DNA of 43,911 nucleotides from Bacillus sp. Marseille-P3661 (GTDB taxonomy: Bacteria > Bacillota > Bacilli > Bacillales > Bacillaceae_J): NCBI RefSeq assembly GCF_900240995.1, contig NZ_LT965953.1, positions 1,460,377 to 1,504,287 of the forward strand, read 5' to 3'. The position numbers and the translations under genes were made by a program. A model generated the notes under the pieces. That model made no database searches and was not told where the DNA came from. It was given only the letters and a program-made list of their open reading frames with translations. This document shows, one piece after another, positions 24,580 to 34,265 of the stretch (position 1 is its first letter; each line of letters opens with the position of its first letter).

Positions 24580-26373
24580 TTAGATTTCATTCAAAAATTT
24601 TAGAGGAATTCGTATTCTACATAAAAATCCTTGAGGTTTAAGGTTCCTAAATTTCAAATTATATGCATCCCCATATTTCTTTTTAATACGGAGATTTACA
24701 TTATTTAATCCGTATCCACCGCCTGTACTTGTATTTTTTTCAAACTTCCCTACATTCATCAATTCCAAATATTTTTCAGACACTCCTCTGCCATTGTCCT
24801 CTACTTCTAAAACAAGCTCTTCCTTTTCTAAGTATGCATGGACTCTAATAATGCCACCTTCATTGAAATCTTTGAATCCATGTATTATTGAATTTTCAAT
24901 TAAAGGTTGAAGAATTAACTTCATGACCTTTATGTTTCTAAGTGATTCATCTGGAAAATCTACTTGAAAATTAAATAATTGACCGTGTCGCATTTTTTGT
25001 ATCAACAAGTATCGTCGAGCATAATCTAGTTCATCATAAAGACTAACTAGAGAATCTCCCTTATTTAAACTGTGACGCAGTAATTTTGATAATGATGTTA
25101 TCAACAAACTAATACGCTCATCACCAGAACGTAATGCAAGCATATTAATATTATCAAGCGTATTATAAAGAAAATGGGGATTAATCTGCTCAATTAGCAT
25201 TCTTAACTCGGCCTCTCTTGCATTTTCCTGTTCAATTTTAATATTCTCAATTAATGTTTTAATTTCTCTAGACATTTGATTATAATTATCCGCTAGCTCT
25301 CCGATCTCGTCTTTTCTTTTTAAATCAATTTCTAAATTAAAACCTTTATTCTTAATTTTTCTTATATGTATGATTAATTTCTCTATCGGATTGGTAAAGC
25401 TAAAGGCAAATATCAATGCCAAAACTGTAGCAACTAGCATTGAAAATAATGAGACTAGTATGATAAATCGCTGAATTTGTCGAGCTGGAGCTGAAACATA
25501 CTCATCAGGTATTATGCCGGAGATTTTCCATTCTAACCCATTAATAACTTCAACCAAAACCAAAGATTCAACCCCTCCTACATCTTGGCTATAAACACCT
25601 CTCTGATCTATGGTTAACATATGTGAATGATCACTATCAAAAATCTTATGGATAAATCTCGGAGTTTCAGAAGTAAGGATGGGGTGGTTACTTTTATCTG
25701 CTAGAAAATAATACTTTTTCCTTTCCTTAATTACATCTGAAAATACTTCATTAATATCTTCTAGTTTTATCCTAAAAATTAATATTCCAAGTTTTCTGTT
25801 GTAATCGAGATGATTTACAACACGAGCAGCATATACAAATGATTTATCCTTTTGATTTGTTAATATATCCTTGTCATACCACCAAACCATTTTTCCAGAA
25901 GTACCAGCTAATTGTTTATTTAGCGCAACCTCATCAATACTAATATCATGATGATTTTCATAGGGAAGGGTGTAAATCTTATCTCTACTATCAATAAAAA
26001 AAATAGAATCAATATCATCGTTTTTCATGTTTCTCATAACTGAAACAATTGAATGATTTTGATTCCAATCAGTATTTGGATAGTCTCCTAATGCTTGGAT
26101 TGCACCACTAGTAATAATATTAATACTCATTTTTTCAGTTTTTTCGATAAACTTCTGAAACTGAATATCTATTTTCTCTATGTCAGTATGTAGATGTGCT
26201 ATACTCTGTTTTGTCAAATAATTTCCTAAAATAACATGTATCGCTATGCTAACACTTAAAAGTGGTAAAATAACAATCGGAACAATTAATATAACAAATT
26301 TAAAACGTATCGGTAAATTTACGAACAATTGGCGGATTCTTTTTGCTATACTACATACGGTTTCTATATTCAT
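24580..26373 (-). CDS. YesM-type membrane sensor histidine kinase
   Basis: 597 residues. Membrane segments at about 24-50 and 302-326 enclose an extracellular sensor region of about 250 residues. A HAMP linker follows, then the YesM-type phosphoacceptor domain with His400 in LIEQINPHFLYNTLDNIN and an ATP-binding domain (PLIENSIIHGF, VEDNGRGVSEK, GGGYGLNNVNLRIKK). Kinases of this class partner YesN-type regulators next to sugar importers. The start overlaps the end of the regulator gene by 23 bases, so they are translated together. It probably senses the importer's sugar or its binding protein. Confidence 0.92.
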   Translation of the reverse strand: MNIETVCSIAKRIRQLFVNLPIRFKFVILIVPIVILPLLSVSIAIHVILGNYLTKQSIAHLHTDIEKIDIQFQKFIEKTEKMSINIITSGAIQALGDYPNTDWNQNHSIVSVMRNMKNDDIDSIFFIDSRDKIYTLPYENHHDISIDEVALNKQLAGTSGKMVWWYDKDILTNQKDKSFVYAARVVNHLDYNRKLGILIFRIKLEDINEVFSDVIKERKKYYFLADKSNHPILTSETPRFIHKIFDSDHSHMLTIDQRGVYSQDVGGVESLVLVEVINGLEWKISGIIPDEYVSAPARQIQRFIILVSLFSMLVATVLALIFAFSFTNPIEKLIIHIRKIKNKGFNLEIDLKRKDEIGELADNYNQMSREIKTLIENIKIEQENAREAELRMLIEQINPHFLYNTLDNINMLALRSGDERISLLITSLSKLLRHSLNKGDSLVSLYDELDYARRYLLIQKMRHGQLFNFQVDFPDESLRNIKVMKLILQPLIENSIIHGFKDFNEGGIIRVHAYLEKEELVLEVEDNGRGVSEKYLELMNVGKFEKNTSTGGGYGLNNVNLRIKKKYGDAYNLKFRNLKPQGFLCRIRIPLKFLNEI

Positions 26374-27958
26374 TTGGCGTCATTCCTGTCATTTTTTTAA
26401 AGACTACATTGAAATAATGAGTATTCTTAAACCCAACCTGATCTGCGACGGCATACACTTTGCATTCTTGTGAGCTTAAGATTCTTTTAGCTTCTTCAAC
26501 TCGAAGTGAGGCTACGTATTCATTAAATGATTTTCCTAAATCTTTTTTAAATATTTGTCCGAAATAAGTGGTATTCATATTAAAATGGTCAGCAACTAAC
26601 CTCACAGAAAGGTTTGGATTGGATAAATTATTCTTAATAAATTCCACAGTCTCCCGAACCATTTTTTTTAAACTTGGGATATCTTTTTTTAATTTATCAT
26701 TGATATATTCATTACATAAAAAATATATAGTATCCATAACTTCATCTGTTGTTTTTTGGTGCATTTCTTTGATAAACCCTTGTACATCTCCATACCTCTC
26801 CAATATATGAAGATCTCCAACTTCTCTAATAATTGCATTAAATAACTGATATAAACTCGTGACAGAGAAAATATATGATTTCGTTTTTCTTAACTGATTT
26901 ATAAATTCATGTAAATTCTTATTTAGTTCAATTAAATCCAGAAAGTGAATGGCTTCAATGATTTTATCCTCAATTTTCTTTGGATATGTTGGTGGCTCTT
27001 GGTCTAAAGTCTCTAGTTCCTGTGAATCTACATAAATATTATTTCCAAATAAAAGGCTATATTCAAGAGCATGGGTTGCATCTAAGTATGAATATTCAAT
27101 ACCTTTTAAGCCGGTATAGACCCTGCCACGCGCAATAGAAACCGTTTGATTTAGATAAGTCTTTATGTTTCCTTGAATTTCTTTGAGTGCATTTTCCAAT
27201 TGCATAGATTCAGATGTATTAAACGTATAATCCCAAACAAGTACACCTAAAAGTGACCTCCCGATATCTACAACAAAATTGTTTAATGCTGGACACATAC
27301 TTTCTTCTAATATTCTTCGTAATGCATACGTATTAATAAAATCAACACTATGATTATTTTGCTCAATAACGTTTTTTATTGAAGGTTGATTCACTTTAAA
27401 TAAAACTACAGCATATCTATAGCTGTTTTTTAATGGAAAGTCTTTCTGAATTTTTATTTTTTCAATTTCATTATCATTGCTCAATCCGTGAAAAATATTT
27501 CTAATAAAACGTTCTATTTGAGCTTGTTGATTTGCCAATATGGTATCTTGTAGATGTTTTTCTCTACGCTTGATAGAGTAATAATTATCTAATTCTTCGG
27601 AAACAGCATAAAGTACATCTTGCAATTCGGATCGGTTAATTGGTTTTAATAAATAATTATTGACTCCTAAACTTATAGACTGTTTTGCATAGTCAAAATT
27701 ACTATATGCACTTATCACAACAAAAAAAAGGTTCGGATCAAGTTTTTTTGCTTCATTTATAAAAGTCAATCCATCCATAAACTTCATTTTAATATCAGTA
27801 ATGATTAAGTTCGGTTTGAGTTCTTTAATTTTTAATAATCCTTGAACTCCATCAGTTGCGGTGCCTGCAAGTTCAAAGCCATATTCTTTCCAATCAAGAA
27901 TATGCTTTAAGCCATCCAAAATGATGGGCTCATCATCCAAAATTAATAATTTATACAT
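26351..27958 (-). CDS. YesN-type response regulator with AraC DNA-binding domain
   Basis: 535 residues. The receiver domain is at the N-terminus with Asp8/Asp9 (LILDDEP), phosphoacceptor Asp55 (LIITDIKMKFMDG) and the conserved Lys in LLKPINR. A central linker of about 300 residues follows, and the last 100 residues form two AraC-type helix-turn-helix motifs (VRLVADHFNMNTTYFGQIF and VYAVADQVGFKNTHYFNVVF). ATG at 27958 follows GAGGGGG. It probably activates the importer promoter at 24535 and may also control the lactonase and MBL genes. Confidence 0.92.
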   Translation of the reverse strand: MYKLLILDDEPIILDGLKHILDWKEYGFELAGTATDGVQGLLKIKELKPNLIITDIKMKFMDGLTFINEAKKLDPNLFFVVISAYSNFDYAKQSISLGVNNYLLKPINRSELQDVLYAVSEELDNYYSIKRREKHLQDTILANQQAQIERFIRNIFHGLSNDNEIEKIKIQKDFPLKNSYRYAVVLFKVNQPSIKNVIEQNNHSVDFINTYALRRILEESMCPALNNFVVDIGRSLLGVLVWDYTFNTSESMQLENALKEIQGNIKTYLNQTVSIARGRVYTGLKGIEYSYLDATHALEYSLLFGNNIYVDSQELETLDQEPPTYPKKIEDKIIEAIHFLDLIELNKNLHEFINQLRKTKSYIFSVTSLYQLFNAIIREVGDLHILERYGDVQGFIKEMHQKTTDEVMDTIYFLCNEYINDKLKKDIPSLKKMVRETVEFIKNNLSNPNLSVRLVADHFNMNTTYFGQIFKKDLGKSFNEYVASLRVEEAKRILSSQECKVYAVADQVGFKNTHYFNVVFKKMTGMTPNEYRNRM

Positions 27959-28226
27959 AGAAAATACCCCCTCGCCTTACCATATACATTTTTAGCACCA
28001 TACCCACTATCTTAATCACCTGTTTAAAGGTATTAGTAAAGTTTTTGCTGTATATATTGTAGCTATGTATTTTTCTGACTTTTACAGGTTCACGATAAAA
28101 TGTAACATTATAATAACTTCTTAAACTAGTAATCTATTAGTTAGGTACTAATTAAATAATATCTATAATTTTGAGGACCACTTTCTAAATGCCATTATAC
28201 TTCATTAATTAGGTATTAATTATTGA

Positions 28227-28607
28227 TTATTGATTAGAGGGAATCTCAAGATCCAATTGCTTAAATAACTTCAATATATTTTGGTAATTTGATCCCAAGT
28301 CCCCACCTATACCTCTCTTAGAGGATATCACATCTACTGCTGTACGATTAAATGATATCGCAACAACAGTAATTACCATATCTTCCTTCCAAAAAGGCTT
28401 ACTTATTTCCACAAGGATTTCACCACGATCCTCATCAATATGGACAATTTCCCAAGAGGGTAAACTATTAATTGTATTTAATAATTTATCAAGCACATCT
28501 TTAATCGGTTTATTGTAATAAGGGGTTTTTAAACATTTATCTTTTGATGATTCATCCGTTTTTTCATAATTTCTTATTAACCCAATAATACTTCGTTTTA
28601 TTGACAT
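28227..28607 (-). CDS. DUF1499-like small protein
   Basis: 126 residues, no signal peptide and no membrane segment. The middle and end fit the DUF1499 pattern: LPSWEIVHIDEDRGEILVEI, then FNRTAVDVISSKRGIGGDLG and NYQNILKLFKQL, matching the family's vDvRS.SR.G..DlG.N..RI core. The function of this family is not known. The start has CAGGAGG nine bases upstream. It stands alone between the YesN gene and a 770-base gap, with no terminator visible after its stop. Confidence 0.65.
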   Translation of the reverse strand: MSIKRSIIGLIRNYEKTDESSKDKCLKTPYYNKPIKDVLDKLLNTINSLPSWEIVHIDEDRGEILVEISKPFWKEDMVITVVAISFNRTAVDVISSKRGIGGDLGSNYQNILKLFKQLDLEIPSNQ

Positions 28608-28778
28608 ACCAGTATTCCTCCTGGGGATTTGTAATAATATTAATCTGTATTATCCTTTCACCCAATTTTCAACTCACTGTCAAAGATGGCGTATTCTCAT
28701 CTAAGCAGAGTATAATTGTATCTTAACCCCTCTACCCTAACCGTCACTTATAAGTAACAACTACTAGCTAGAACTACG

Positions 28779-28922
28779 TTAACCTAAATCTCTTTTATTT
28801 TTCAAGTCTTCATAATCTAACAGTTCTACACATTTTCCACAAAGAAGCTCTGAATCTATAACTATCTGTACATCATCAAATTTTATGGTGCAATTACATC
28901 GATTACAGTTTCCAACAGCCAT
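28779..28922 (-). CDS. Tiny two-CxxC zinc-ribbon protein (47 residues)
   Basis: ATG at 28922 follows GGGGGGA ten bases upstream. The peptide MAVGNCNRCNCTIKFDD has Cys6-x2-Cys9 with Cys11, and LLCGKCVELLDYEDL has Cys28-x2-Cys31, the layout of a short zinc ribbon. It ends in a charged helix. The frame is too short to be called by length alone; the paired motifs and binding site support it. I recognise no named family. It might bind a nucleic acid or act as an adaptor. Confidence 0.62.
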   Translation of the reverse strand: MAVGNCNRCNCTIKFDDVQIVIDSELLCGKCVELLDYEDLKNKRDLG

Positions 28923-29179
28923 TATTAAAGTCCCCCCAACGACTATCTCATCAATTAGTGTTGCAAGAGATTTGTTATAATAATTATTTATGTCTTCTCA
29001 ATGTTTTGTTACGGGTATAATTCCTAACTTCAGGTATTGTTTCGATAGAAAGAGGTGAACGCGCTTAACTAATACACGTATTTGAGTACAAATACTTAAC
29101 CTCTCTATAGATAATTACACTTTTTAATATTCTAGGAAACATTGACTAGTACATTTTGCTACACGATATTCATTTTCTA

Positions 29180-29220
29180 TAACTTAAGTAATATCATTTT
29201 ACATGATATTACTTAAGTTA
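29180..29220. repeat. Perfect 18-bp inverted repeat with a 5-nt loop
   Basis: Each arm reads TAACTTAAGTAATATCAT or its complement, around TTTAC. It is about 160 bases after the UgpC stop. Neither strand has a T run right after it, so it is not a usual terminator, although the UgpC transcript would run through it. Chance formation of 18 paired bases is unlikely even in AT-rich DNA. Confidence 0.7.
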
Positions 29221-29380
29221 ACTATATTTAATCTATTAGTCTAAATTTTGGAGGAATCTATCCAACCAATAGAAATTCTTCTGTGTAATGTCAGAATAAA
29301 CTAAAGGAATAAGTGACAATTATTAATATAGGTATCTATCATTGTATAAACAGGTAAAAAATCCTGAAATAATCTATATA

Positions 29381-30478
29381 TTATCTAATTCTTTTTTCTG
29401 TATCAGCGTCAAAGAAATGTGCTTTATTCATATCAAATGCTAGCTCGACATTTTGATTGCTTTGGTAATCCATTCGAGCATCTACTCTAGCAATAAAAGA
29501 ATGGTCGCCTATGTTTGAATATAAATATGTTTCTGCACCCATTAATTCTGCAACTTCAATTGTTGACTTAAAGGATGTATCAGGTGATGATTGGATAAAT
29601 ATTAATTCATCATGAATATCTTCTGGTCTTACTCCTAAGATAACTTTTTTATTCATATAACCTTGGTCTCTCAGGATTTTAAGTTTCCCTTCAGGAATCC
29701 TAATTGATTGATTACCAATCGAAATTCTATCATCTTTAATGACCCCTCTAAAAAAGTTCATTGCTGGGGAACCAATGAAACCACCAACAAACACGTTTTC
29801 TGGATTTTCATAAACTTCCTTTGGAGAGCCTACTTGTTGAATATCACCGTCCTTTAACACAACAATCCGAGTTGCCATTGTCATTGCTTCAGTTTGGTCA
29901 TGAGTAACATATATCGTTGTAGTTTGTAAACGCTGGTGTAATTTTGAGATCTCTGCACGCATTTGAACACGTAACTTTGCATCTAGGTTTGATAATGGCT
30001 CATCCATCAAGAAAACTTTTGCATCCCGAACAATTGCTCTTCCCAATGCTACACGCTGCCTTTGTCCTCCAGATAGGGCCTTCGGCTTTCTATCTAAATA
30101 TTGTTCAAGACCTAAAATTTTAGCAGCATTTCTAACTCGCTGATCAATCTCGTCTTTCTTAAACTTTCGAAGCTTTAAGCCAAAAGCCATGTTATCATAT
30201 ACATTCATATGGGGATATAGAGCATAGTTCTGAAATACCATTGCTATATCTCGATCCTTTGGCGCAACATCATTCATACGTTTATCATCTATGAAAAAAT
30301 CACCGTCTGAAATTTCTTCGAGCCCAGCAATCATACGTAAGGTTGTAGATTTCCCGCAACCAGAAGGACCAACAAACACAATAAACTCTTTATCTTTAAT
30401 ATGTAAGTTAAAATCCTTAACAGCTGTAACACCTCCATCATAAACCTTTTTAACATTGTTTAATTCTATTACTGCCAT
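29381..30478 (-). CDS. Sugar ABC importer ATPase, UgpC/MsmX/MalK type
   Basis: 365 residues. Walker A GPSGCGKST, Q-loop VFQNYALYPHM, signature LSGGQRQRVALGRAI, Walker B VFLMDEPLSNLDA and switch YVTHDQTEAM are all intact, followed by the C-terminal TOBE-type domain (KVILGVRPEDI). In Bacillota one MsmX-type ATPase can serve several CUT1 importers. The importer at 21403-24491 has no ATPase gene of its own, so this is the likely partner. The start has GGAGG upstream. It lies alone, 320 bases after the Dpp-type operon. Confidence 0.92.
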   Translation of the reverse strand: MAVIELNNVKKVYDGGVTAVKDFNLHIKDKEFIVFVGPSGCGKSTTLRMIAGLEEISDGDFFIDDKRMNDVAPKDRDIAMVFQNYALYPHMNVYDNMAFGLKLRKFKKDEIDQRVRNAAKILGLEQYLDRKPKALSGGQRQRVALGRAIVRDAKVFLMDEPLSNLDAKLRVQMRAEISKLHQRLQTTTIYVTHDQTEAMTMATRIVVLKDGDIQQVGSPKEVYENPENVFVGGFIGSPAMNFFRGVIKDDRISIGNQSIRIPEGKLKILRDQGYMNKKVILGVRPEDIHDELIFIQSSPDTSFKSTIEVAELMGAETYLYSNIGDHSFIARVDARMDYQSNQNVELAFDMNKAHFFDADTEKRIR

Positions 30479-30800
30479 TTATATGACCTCCATATCAATA
30501 TCTTATTTAAGCAATCCTGCATAATTCAAATGGTGAAAGTATTTTATTAGAAAAAAGAGGAAGCATGCGAAGATAACATTTAATACTTTTATATAAATAC
30601 AAACCAAATAAGGCTACTTCCGATCGTTTATAAAACTTAGGTAAAAAGATATAAAAACCTGTACTTTATAATAGGGATGCTGATAAACATAGCAGGCTAT
30701 ACAAAATTATATAGCCCGCTATATGTCCCTTCCTAGTAACTACAAAATTACTACCAAACTCTTAACATGAATACTAAACTATTATTTTTAAATTTTCAAA
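30479..30800. other. Gap with a hairpin after the binding protein gene
   Basis: ATAGCAGGCTATA (30689-30701) pairs with TATAGCCCGCTAT (30710-30722) with one mismatch around an 8-nt loop. A weak T-rich tail follows on the minus strand, so it may end the Dpp-type operon. The rest (30479-30688) holds the UgpC promoter region, where I see no clear boxes. Confidence 0.5.
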
Positions 30801-32432
30801 TTATTTTTGTAACCAAACCTCAGCCGGTGTCCATCCTGTTGCATGAGTTTCATTAATTCCAGAATCTTGTACGCTTTCCTTAAGTACTGAAGCCTTTAAC
30901 TCTAACCAGAAAGGTGTTGCGAGTACATGCTCATCGAAAACAGCCTTTTGCAACTTATGTGCTATTTCCTTTTTAGCTGCTTGATCCGGCGCTAACATTA
31001 CCTCATTAAACAAGCTTTTTACATTGTCTGGATGTAAAATGTGTTTACCATATCGCGTTGCTGCTTCCGAAAAGTATCTTGGCATAAACAATGCAACATC
31101 AGGCTCTGCTCTCAGCATAAATAGGATGATTCCGTCCCATCCTCCATCTGGACTAACTAATTGATCATATCTAGCAGGGTCCGTAACATCAATATTAGCC
31201 TCAATACCGATTTCAGCCAGATAGCTTTGAATTGCCGTAACAGCATCTGCATAAGAAGAAACTGTATACAATGTTGTTTTAAAACCATTTGGATACCCTG
31301 CTTCAGCTAGTAGCTTCTTTGCCTTTTCAGGATCATATGGAGTACCCTCAACATTTGGGTTATACGACCAGTAGTTAGATGACCCATATTGATTGGTATC
31401 AACCGCATAACCAAATGTAACCGCATTCATTAGAGGTTTAACATCAATTGCATATCCTAATGCCCGGCGAACTCTTACATCATTGAACGGCGACTCCGGG
31501 TTACTACTACTCGTCATTATCCCAGTTAGGCGTGAACCTATACCTGACGTAAGTTCGGCAATCCTCCCACTACTTTCCAAATTACCTGCTGCTTTTAAGG
31601 ACGGAGAATATACTACATCTATTTCGTTGGCTTGGAAAGAAGCTTCAAGAGACATTTCATCCTGATAATTGTAAAACTCCACAGTATCTAAATAAGGTTT
31701 ACCTTCTTGCCAGTAATCTTCGAACTTCTCAAATTTAACAGACACATCATTTTCTAAACTTACAAATTTAAATGGGCCTGTTCCAACTGGATTCTTCATC
31801 ATCCAGTCCTTCCCACCATTCTCCTGTGCAGCTGTTGGAGAGAAAATAGTCATATAGGTAGCGAAAGCTCCTAATAAACTGTTGTTCCATTTTTTTAAGT
31901 TTATACGAACTGTATAGTTGTCAACGACTTCGACGGATTCCACATCCGCAAATTCAACAGAGTTCGATTTAATTGTTTCATCAATATTCCATTTCACTGC
32001 TTCAGCATTAAAGTCAGTTCCATCATGGAATTTGACGCCTTCTCTTAGATTAAAAGTAACTGTCAGATTTTCAGCATCCGTCTCCCAGCTTTTGGCTAAC
32101 AATGGATCGACTTCTCCACTCTCATTTAAACTGACTAATGTTTCAAGAGAAGTAACTGCAACAAACATTTCAGCAGCACCACGATATGATCCTGCATAAC
32201 CTAAATTCTTTATATCTCCTGTACCAGGAGATAAACCAATTTTTATTGTACCTCCATTTTTTGAGTCTTCTGAAGTTTCTTCTGTACTTTGAGGAGCAGT
32301 TTCAGAATTTCCTTCATCCGTATTTACATTCGCTGGCTCTTCATTACTACAACCTCCTAACATTAACATGAACAAAGCAATAAATATCAAGAAATAGACT
32401 ACTAATTTAGAAGATAGATAATTATGTTTCAA
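30801..32432 (-). CDS. Dipeptide/oligopeptide-type ABC binding lipoprotein (family 5), copy 1
   Basis: 543 residues. The signal peptide FIALFMLMLGGC ends in a lipobox Cys, then comes an acidic low-complexity linker and a family 5 solute-binding domain (EVDPLLAKSWETDAENLTVT, LREGVKFHDGTDFNAEAVKW, NPVGTGPFKFV). This family binds peptides, but also nickel, glutathione, opines and oligosaccharides. The start is TTG 32432 with AAGGAG eight bases upstream. It is the last gene of the importer operon and closely resembles its neighbour at 32581 (about two thirds identical by eye). Confidence 0.9.
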   Translation of the reverse strand: MKHNYLSSKLVVYFLIFIALFMLMLGGCSNEEPANVNTDEGNSETAPQSTEETSEDSKNGGTIKIGLSPGTGDIKNLGYAGSYRGAAEMFVAVTSLETLVSLNESGEVDPLLAKSWETDAENLTVTFNLREGVKFHDGTDFNAEAVKWNIDETIKSNSVEFADVESVEVVDNYTVRINLKKWNNSLLGAFATYMTIFSPTAAQENGGKDWMMKNPVGTGPFKFVSLENDVSVKFEKFEDYWQEGKPYLDTVEFYNYQDEMSLEASFQANEIDVVYSPSLKAAGNLESSGRIAELTSGIGSRLTGIMTSSSNPESPFNDVRVRRALGYAIDVKPLMNAVTFGYAVDTNQYGSSNYWSYNPNVEGTPYDPEKAKKLLAEAGYPNGFKTTLYTVSSYADAVTAIQSYLAEIGIEANIDVTDPARYDQLVSPDGGWDGIILFMLRAEPDVALFMPRYFSEAATRYGKHILHPDNVKSLFNEVMLAPDQAAKKEIAHKLQKAVFDEHVLATPFWLELKASVLKESVQDSGINETHATGWTPAEVWLQK

Positions 32433-32580
32433 TAGTTATTCTCCTTTTTTACATTTTTAGTTATTTCGGTGTCCGTAACATTACTTGATTACAAGCAATA
32501 CAAATGACAAGTTCAAATTCGAAAGTGATTTGTAATGAAAGGGTCCTCACCTCCTAAAAAAACAATGTATTTCTCAATAT

Positions 32581-34197
32581 CTACTGTTGGATCCGAACTT
32601 CCTCAGGTGTCCATCCAGTAGCGTGAGTTTCATTAATTCCAGAGTCTACCACTTTGTTGCTTAACACCGAAGGCATTGTAATCAACCAAAACGGTGTCAC
32701 CAGAGCATATTCATCGAAAATAGCTTTCTGCAGCTCTTTTGCAATCTTCGCTTTTTCATCTTGGTCTTTAGCCGATTTTGCCTCTGAGAATAAAGTTGTT
32801 ATTTTTTCTGGATGTAAAATATTCTTACCGAATCTTACAGCATCTTCTGAGAAATATCTTGGCATGTATAAAGCGACATCAGGCTCTACCCTTGGATTAA
32901 AGACCATGATTCCATCCCAGGTTCCATTTGGACTTACCATTTGTTGCATTCTGCTTGGTTCTGCAAGATCAATGTTTGCTTCAATACCTATTTGAGATAG
33001 AAAACCTTGAACTGCAGTCATTACATCCATATAAGATGCATCAGTATACAAGGTTGTTTTAAAACCATCTGGATACCCTGCTTCAGCAAGAAGTTTCTTT
33101 GCTAGCTCAGGATTATAGGATGTTCCTTCCACTTCTGGGTTATAAGACCAAAAGTCCGATGTACCGTATTGATTTGTCTGAACCGCAAAACCAAAAGTCA
33201 CTGCGTTTAATATGGATTTTGGATCTATAGCATGACCTAATGCCTTACGAACTCGAACATCATGGAACGGTGAATCCGGATCTTTACTATTTGTTATAAC
33301 CCCTGTCATTGATGAGCCCATCCCTGACTTTAACTCTACAACCTTACCAACGGACTCCATAGAGCTGGCTGTTTTCAGTGTAGGAGCAAAAATAACATCA
33401 ATTTCTTCAGCCTGAAAAGATGCCGCTAATGACATTTCATCTTGATACATGTAGAATTCAACAGCGTCAAGATTTGGTTTGCCCGGTTGCCAATATTCAT
33501 TAAATTTTTCAAACTTGATTGATACATCATTTTCCAAGCTTACAAATTTAAATGGTCCTGTACCAACCAGATTTTTCATCATCCATTCCTTACCACCATT
33601 CTCCTCTGCAGCTGTTGGAGAGAACATGGTCATATAAGTTGCAAAAGTTCCTAACATGCTATTGTTCCATTTTTTCAAGTTAACTTGAACATTAAAGTCA
33701 TCGACTATGTCAACAGATTCTACATCAGAAAATTCAACTGACTTCGCCACAATCGCTTGATCAATATTCCACTTTACTGCTTCCGCATTAAAGTCAGTTC
33801 CATCATGGAATTTGACCCCTTCTTTAAGTTTGAATGTAATTGTGTTACTATCAGCGTCAACCGTCCAACTTTCAGCCAACCATGGAACAATTTCCCCATT
33901 TTTATTTAAACGAACCAAGGTTTCAAGAGATGTTCCTGCGGCCAAATACTCATTTGCTCCACGAAATGATCCTACGTACCCTAAATTCTTAATATCACCT
34001 GACAACGGTCCTAAACCAATTTTTAGAATCCCCCCTGTTGTTACTACTTTTGAAGAATTTTCATTTGAACTTTCATTTGACACCGAATTCTCAGCTGGCT
34101 TATTGCTACATCCTGCAAACAATAATATTGTCAAAATTAATGCCACTATCATGTAGTTTGATAATTTAAAATTTTTAAAAAAATTTATTGACATCAT
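32581..34197 (-). CDS. Dipeptide/oligopeptide-type ABC binding lipoprotein (family 5), copy 2
   Basis: 538 residues with signal peptide MIVALILTILLFAGC, a Ser/Asn-rich linker and the same domain layout as copy 1 (EIVPWLAESWTVDADSNTIT, LKEGVKFHDGTDFNAEAVKW, NLVGTGPFKFVSLENDVSIK). AGAGGTGG precedes two adjacent ATGs; either may be used. It lies between the lactonase and copy 1. Two related receptors sharing one transporter usually widen the range of ligands. Confidence 0.9.
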   Translation of the reverse strand: MMSINFFKNFKLSNYMIVALILTILLFAGCSNKPAENSVSNESSNENSSKVVTTGGILKIGLGPLSGDIKNLGYVGSFRGANEYLAAGTSLETLVRLNKNGEIVPWLAESWTVDADSNTITFKLKEGVKFHDGTDFNAEAVKWNIDQAIVAKSVEFSDVESVDIVDDFNVQVNLKKWNNSMLGTFATYMTMFSPTAAEENGGKEWMMKNLVGTGPFKFVSLENDVSIKFEKFNEYWQPGKPNLDAVEFYMYQDEMSLAASFQAEEIDVIFAPTLKTASSMESVGKVVELKSGMGSSMTGVITNSKDPDSPFHDVRVRKALGHAIDPKSILNAVTFGFAVQTNQYGTSDFWSYNPEVEGTSYNPELAKKLLAEAGYPDGFKTTLYTDASYMDVMTAVQGFLSQIGIEANIDLAEPSRMQQMVSPNGTWDGIMVFNPRVEPDVALYMPRYFSEDAVRFGKNILHPEKITTLFSEAKSAKDQDEKAKIAKELQKAIFDEYALVTPFWLITMPSVLSNKVVDSGINETHATGWTPEEVRIQQ

Positions 34198-34265
34198 TCC
34201 ACCTCTTTCATTACTTCTTGTTATTCGGCTATAGTTGAAAAATCTAATTTAATGCCTTTACTATT

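Larger units (their letters stand above)
28608..29380. other. Long gap with a tiny gene and an inverted repeat
   Basis: Apart from the zinc-ribbon gene (28779-28922) and the 18-bp inverted repeat (29180-29220), I find no gene, RNA or terminator. The stretch is very AT-rich. Confidence 0.5.

Noticed and set aside
10142-30478. Catabolite response elements (CcpA sites) in front of the sugar genes.
   Set aside because: No stretch matched the TGnAAnCGnTnnCA pattern well enough; the closest, before ulaG, lacks the central CG.
30479-30800. A riboswitch or T-box leader before the UgpC gene or the Dpp operon.
   Set aside because: No conserved T-box or known riboswitch core could be seen in the gaps at 30479-30800 or 39534-39884.
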